Shown: one piece after another, positions 13,365 to 16,235 of the stretch | Layout of the letters: the number at the start of each line of letters is the position of its first letter | Position numbering within the stretch: position 1 is the first letter of the stretch | Made by a program: the position numbers and the translations under genes | NCBI GenBank assembly: GCA_030671565.1 | Contig: DAOVIC010000016.1 | Coordinates: 1 to 16,235, forward strand | Direction of reading: 5' to 3' | Length of the DNA: 16,235 bases | DNA from: Anaerohalosphaeraceae bacterium | GTDB lineage: Bacteria > Planctomycetota > Phycisphaerae > Sedimentisphaerales > Anaerohalosphaeraceae | Notes under the pieces: generated by a model | Told to the model about the DNA's origin: nothing | Seen by the model: only the letters and a program-made list of their open reading frames with translations | Database searches by the model: none

Positions 13365-14741
13365 ATGGATCCTGCAATTTTTAAGGCATATGACATCAGG
13401 GGTCTCTACCCGGAACAGCTCGGTCAGGAAGGTGCATGGAAGATCGGGCATGCGACAGCTCAGTTCCTCAGGTCACTTTTGAGGGGTTACGAGCGTGGGC
13501 AGGCGAATGCCCAGAGTCTCTGTGTCGGTTACGATATGCGTACACACAGCCCTATACTTGCCAAGGCACTGATAAAAGGGATGAACGCTATCGGAGCTAA
13601 TGTGATCGATATTGGCATGATCGACACTCCACAGATGTATTTCGCGATCAATCACCTGGGTACTTGCGGCGGTGTACAGGTTACGGCTTCGCATAACCCC
13701 GCTCAATATAACGGTTTTAAGATATCCGGCCTGCAGGCTAAACCTGTCGGCAAGGAAACGGGGCTAAACGAAATCAAGCATATCGCAACCGCGCTTTTGC
13801 ACACAAAAGGCAGGCCCAGCGGCTCGGTGGAAAAGTGCGATCTGACAGAGGCTTATAAGGGTCATGTCCTGAAGTTTCTGCGTCCGAATCTTCGACCGCT
13901 TAAGATAGCCATCGATGCATCTAACGGAATGGCCGGTAAAATGGTCCCGGCTATCTTCTCGGATCTTGACATCGAAATAATACCTATTAACTTCAGGCAC
14001 GATGGGACCTTTAAGCATGAGCCCAATCCGCTTGTCGAGTCTAACCTGACAGAGCTTAAGGAAACCGTACTAAGTTATAATGCTGATTTTGGCGTTTGTT
14101 TCGATGGTGACGCCGACAGGCTGATATTGGTAGATGAGAACGGCAGGACTATCGGTTGTGATCTTGCGACCGCACTTATGGCGCCATATTTCCTTGAGAA
14201 GCATCCTGGTTCGGCAATCGTCTACGACCTCAGGAGCAGTCATGTCGTACAGGAGGAGATCATCAGACATGGCGGCATCCCACGGCGCGAACGTGTGGGC
14301 CATTCATACATGAAAAAAACTCTAAGAGACTCTCACGCAGCGTTTGGCGGAGAGTTAAGCGGACATTTTTACTATGCCAGAAACTACTATGCCGACTCGG
14401 GCATGATCACACTGGTACATATGCTCAATATACTCAGTGCCGCCGACAAGCCTTTAAGCGAACTTATCGATCCGCTGAGACGTTACCATGCAACGGGCGA
14501 GGTCAACTTTGAGGTCTCGGATAAGGATGCGATGATGAAGGAACTTGCACGTGTCTACAGCGATGGGCAGGTCGACGATCTTGACGGCGTTACGGTCCAG
14601 CTTAAGGACTGGTGGTTCAATGTAAGACCCAGTAATACCGAACCATTGCTCAGGCTCAACGTCGAGGCAAAGACTGGAGATATGCTGAAGAGTTCGTTTG
14701 ACGACCTGAAGAAACTTCTTGGCAAACCTGTCGATCACTAG
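13365..14741 (+). CDS. algC: Phosphomannomutase/phosphoglucomutase (alpha-D-phosphohexomutase)
   Basis: Interconverts hexose 1- and 6-phosphates (mannose and/or glucose), feeding nucleotide-sugar and polysaccharide synthesis. The protein has 458 residues, typical of the bacterial PMM/PGM branch. It opens with FKAYDIRG. The phosphoserine loop is TASHNP with Ser109, the Mg-binding loop is DGDADR with Asp247, Asp249 and Asp251, the sugar-specificity loop is GGELSGH at 328-334, and the phosphate-binding loop RPSNTEP is at 421-427. GELSGH is the form expected of enzymes acting on both mannose and glucose; the exact preference is inferred and the symbol is by analogy. The ATG at 13365 is chosen over a TTG at 13353 because GGAG stands 6 bases before it. 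It is convergent with the next gene, with 14 bases between them. Confidence 0.93.
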   Translation: MDPAIFKAYDIRGLYPEQLGQEGAWKIGHATAQFLRSLLRGYERGQANAQSLCVGYDMRTHSPILAKALIKGMNAIGANVIDIGMIDTPQMYFAINHLGTCGGVQVTASHNPAQYNGFKISGLQAKPVGKETGLNEIKHIATALLHTKGRPSGSVEKCDLTEAYKGHVLKFLRPNLRPLKIAIDASNGMAGKMVPAIFSDLDIEIIPINFRHDGTFKHEPNPLVESNLTELKETVLSYNADFGVCFDGDADRLILVDENGRTIGCDLATALMAPYFLEKHPGSAIVYDLRSSHVVQEEIIRHGGIPRRERVGHSYMKKTLRDSHAAFGGELSGHFYYARNYYADSGMITLVHMLNILSAADKPLSELIDPLRRYHATGEVNFEVSDKDAMMKELARVYSDGQVDDLDGVTVQLKDWWFNVRPSNTEPLLRLNVEAKTGDMLKSSFDDLKKLLGKPVDH

Positions 14742-14755
14742 GTCGTATCGGGCAT

Positions 14756-15388
14756 CTATCTTAGGAACGGGTTGCTGCTTTTTTCGAGCGATATCGTGGT
14801 CATCGGTCCATGGCCTGGATAGGCCTTTGTAGCACCTTTCAGGCAAAGGAGCTTTTCCTTAATACTTTTAACGATCTGTACGCTATCTCCGCCGGGGAAA
14901 TCCGTCCTGCCAACCGAACCTGCAAAAAGCGTATCGCCTACAAAGACCACTGCGTCCTTTTCGCAATGCAAACTTATCCCGCCGGGTGTGTGTCCCGGCG
15001 TAAAGATCACGTCGAAGTCGATCCCTGCATAAGATAACTTCTGCTCGTGGCGGATTATGACCTGTGCCTTTTCGGTAGCGAAAGGTCTGCCAAGCATCGA
15101 CGAGAGATTACCGACCGAATCGGTGAGCATGGCAGAATCTGCCTCGGAAATTACGACCTCAATTTCCGGGAAGCTGCGCCGAAGCTGCCCTAGCCCTACG
15201 ATGTGGTCCGCATGGCCGTGGGTAAGTATTACGGCAAGGGGATTTAGGTTTTGCTGCTTTATGTAATCGACCAGTTCGCCGGATTCCAAGCCGGTGTCGA
15301 CGATCACGCAGTCCGTAGAGGAGTCATCAGCGGTAAGGACGTAACTGTTTGTCTCGAATTCGCCCAGTACGAGGTTGTGAATATTCAA
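14756..15388 (-). CDS. Metallo-beta-lactamase-fold hydrolase, glyoxalase II-like
   Basis: A 210-residue single-domain MBL-fold enzyme. The dinuclear metal site is complete: HGHADH at residues 57-62 (His57, His59, Asp61, His62), His133 in TPGHTPGG, Asp152 in VFVGDTLFAGSVGRTD and His193 in YPGHGP. GDTLF..SVGR.D is the signature of the glyoxalase II / YcbL / persulfide dioxygenase-like branch, which hydrolyses thioesters such as S-lactoylglutathione. The short length (no C-terminal glutathione-binding domain) fits YcbL-type proteins; the substrate is unknown. The start codon is TTG at 15388, supported by AGGAG 6-7 bases upstream; no ATG fits. A perfect palindrome ATGCCA-A-TGGCAT lies 39-51 bases upstream. 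Confidence 0.9.
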   Translation of the reverse strand: MNIHNLVLGEFETNSYVLTADDSSTDCVIVDTGLESGELVDYIKQQNLNPLAVILTHGHADHIVGLGQLRRSFPEIEVVISEADSAMLTDSVGNLSSMLGRPFATEKAQVIIRHEQKLSYAGIDFDVIFTPGHTPGGISLHCEKDAVVFVGDTLFAGSVGRTDFPGGDSVQIVKSIKEKLLCLKGATKAYPGHGPMTTISLEKSSNPFLR

Positions 15389-15426
15389 TTTCTGCTCCTA
15401 TTTCAATGTCGATACTATTTCTCGTT

Positions 15427-15439
15427 ATGCCAATGGCAT
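15427..15439. promoter_or_regulatory. Perfect 13-bp palindrome upstream of the MBL-fold gene
   Basis: ATGCCA-A-TGGCAT reads the same on both strands. It lies in the 243-bp divergent gap between the MBL-fold gene and the membrane-protein gene, nearer the former. It has the size of a dimeric repressor site; no matching regulator is present in the window. Confidence 0.3.
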
Positions 15440-15631
15440 CGGTTGCCCTGGCGTAAAGGCTTGCGAGTCTAACACAAATAGCCTTTCAAGGTCGAGGAAA
15501 ATATGACTTTCAGTCGCACACAGTGGGGCTAGATACTGAAAAACTGCAAAAACCTGGAAAATTTGCGACAGACTGATGTATTCTATCTTGTTTCAGGTTA
15601 CAATATATGCATATTTGAAAGGGGTTTTATT

Positions 15632-16235
15632 ATGGCTGAGAATAACAGGGAACGCGGATTTAAGTTTCGCAATTTCGTTTCGGTAGTAGTTACGATCACA
15701 TTTGTCGCGATGGGTCTTACGGGATTGGCGCTTTTTGTTACCCCTCCGGGGCGGGTTGCACACTGGACCGGCTGGCGTCTTGCAGGGCTTAGTAAAGACC
15801 AGTGGGGTGCGATGCATATATGCTTTGGGGCGATCTTTCTTATCGCGTCGATCCTGCACTTATATCTTAACTGGACACCTTTATTGAATTACTTTAAGGG
15901 ACGGGTCAGTAAAAAACCTGCTATTCGCGCCGAATGGGTTTTAGCTCTTGTGCTTTGCGGACTGGTTTTTGCGGGCACTCTTTTTGAGGTTCCGCCGTTT
16001 TCTTCGGTAATGGCTTTGAATAGCGAGATAAAATTCGGCTGGGAAAAACCCGAACAGCGCGCACCTGTTCCGCACGCAGAGACACTTGCTCTTAGCGAAC
16101 TGGCGGAAATCCATGGTATGACACCTGATGCGGCTTACGCTATCGCCTTAGGAGATATGGACAAGCCGGAAGGGTTTGGGCGGGGACAGGGATGCGGGGA
16201 CGGAGACGGACAAAAACGGGGACTTGGAAAAAAAA
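15632..16235 (+). CDS. DUF4405-like membrane protein (3' end outside window)
   Basis: The frame is open from the ATG at 15632 (AAAGGGG 8-14 bases upstream) to the last base, giving 201 residues with no stop. Three transmembrane helices are visible at about 14-37, 59-80 and 99-118. GAMHICFGAIFLIASILHLYLNW at 59-81, with His62 and His76 spaced along helix 2, resembles DUF4405 proteins, where such histidines are thought to bind heme b. WTGWRLAGLSKDQWG before it also fits. After helix 3 come PVPHAETLALSELAEIHGMTPDAAYAIAL (about 146-174), a small helical module seen in relatives, and a tail rich in Gly, Asp and Lys. A role in membrane electron transfer is a family-level inference. Confidence 0.7.
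   Translation, partial: MAENNRERGFKFRNFVSVVVTITFVAMGLTGLALFVTPPGRVAHWTGWRLAGLSKDQWGAMHICFGAIFLIASILHLYLNWTPLLNYFKGRVSKKPAIRAEWVLALVLCGLVFAGTLFEVPPFSSVMALNSEIKFGWEKPEQRAPVPHAETLALSELAEIHGMTPDAAYAIALGDMDKPEGFGRGQGCGDGDGQKRGLGKK

Overview
The window looks like a chromosomal stretch of a mesophilic Gram-negative-type bacterium with moderate GC. My best guess is Planctomycetota of the Phycisphaerae/Sedimentisphaerales type. This rests on the homodimeric class IIa GlyRS, an AsnRS enlarged by a coiled-coil insert, roomy intergenic spaces with AT-rich simple repeats, and mixed gene orientation. It is an impression from gene content, not a phylogenetic result. No rRNA, tRNA, CRISPR array, insertion sequence or phage gene was recognised.

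Layout. 1-3058 (+) is a translation cluster: the 3' end of glyQS, a small PspC-domain membrane protein, asnS, and prmC (release-factor methyltransferase). It meets a minus-strand cluster head-on with a 14-bp overlap: rplS (L19), yraN and tatD, read from about 4780 down to 3045. Upstream lie a 425-bp gap with a GC-rich inverted-repeat block and then recJ (minus), driven by a perfect consensus sigma-70 promoter. From about 6960 to 8480 the sequence turns AT-rich and accessory: a heptamer-like AT repeat tract, an orphan conserved-type small protein (7186-7539), and a membrane-anchored coiled-coil protein (7620-8480) that sits 15 bp downstream of rmuC on the same strand.

9516-11955 holds the groES-groEL operon. 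It has a textbook sigma-54 promoter (TGGCAC-N5-TTGCT) upstream of a sigma-70-like promoter whose -35 is covered by a perfect inverted repeat, no visible CIRCE element, and a strong intrinsic terminator after groEL. A small two-helix membrane protein follows.

12244-13364 is a 1.1-kb gene-free region and the most unusual part of the window. It carries three copies of a roughly 85-92-nt block at an exact 219-bp period. Each block has an 11-bp palindrome and a long imperfect hairpin. The first two copies are identical over 92 nt while the spacers between copies have diverged, and every substitution inside the hairpin of the third copy falls in a loop, not a stem.

The window closes with a phosphomannomutase/phosphoglucomutase, a convergent metallo-beta-lactamase-fold hydrolase, and the start of a three-helix DUF4405-like membrane protein that runs off the end. 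Functionally the genes are mostly housekeeping: tRNA charging, ribosome and release-factor maturation, DNA repair, protein folding, sugar-phosphate metabolism. The accessory interest lies in the hairpin array, the groESL regulatory region, and the 7.0-8.5 kb segment.
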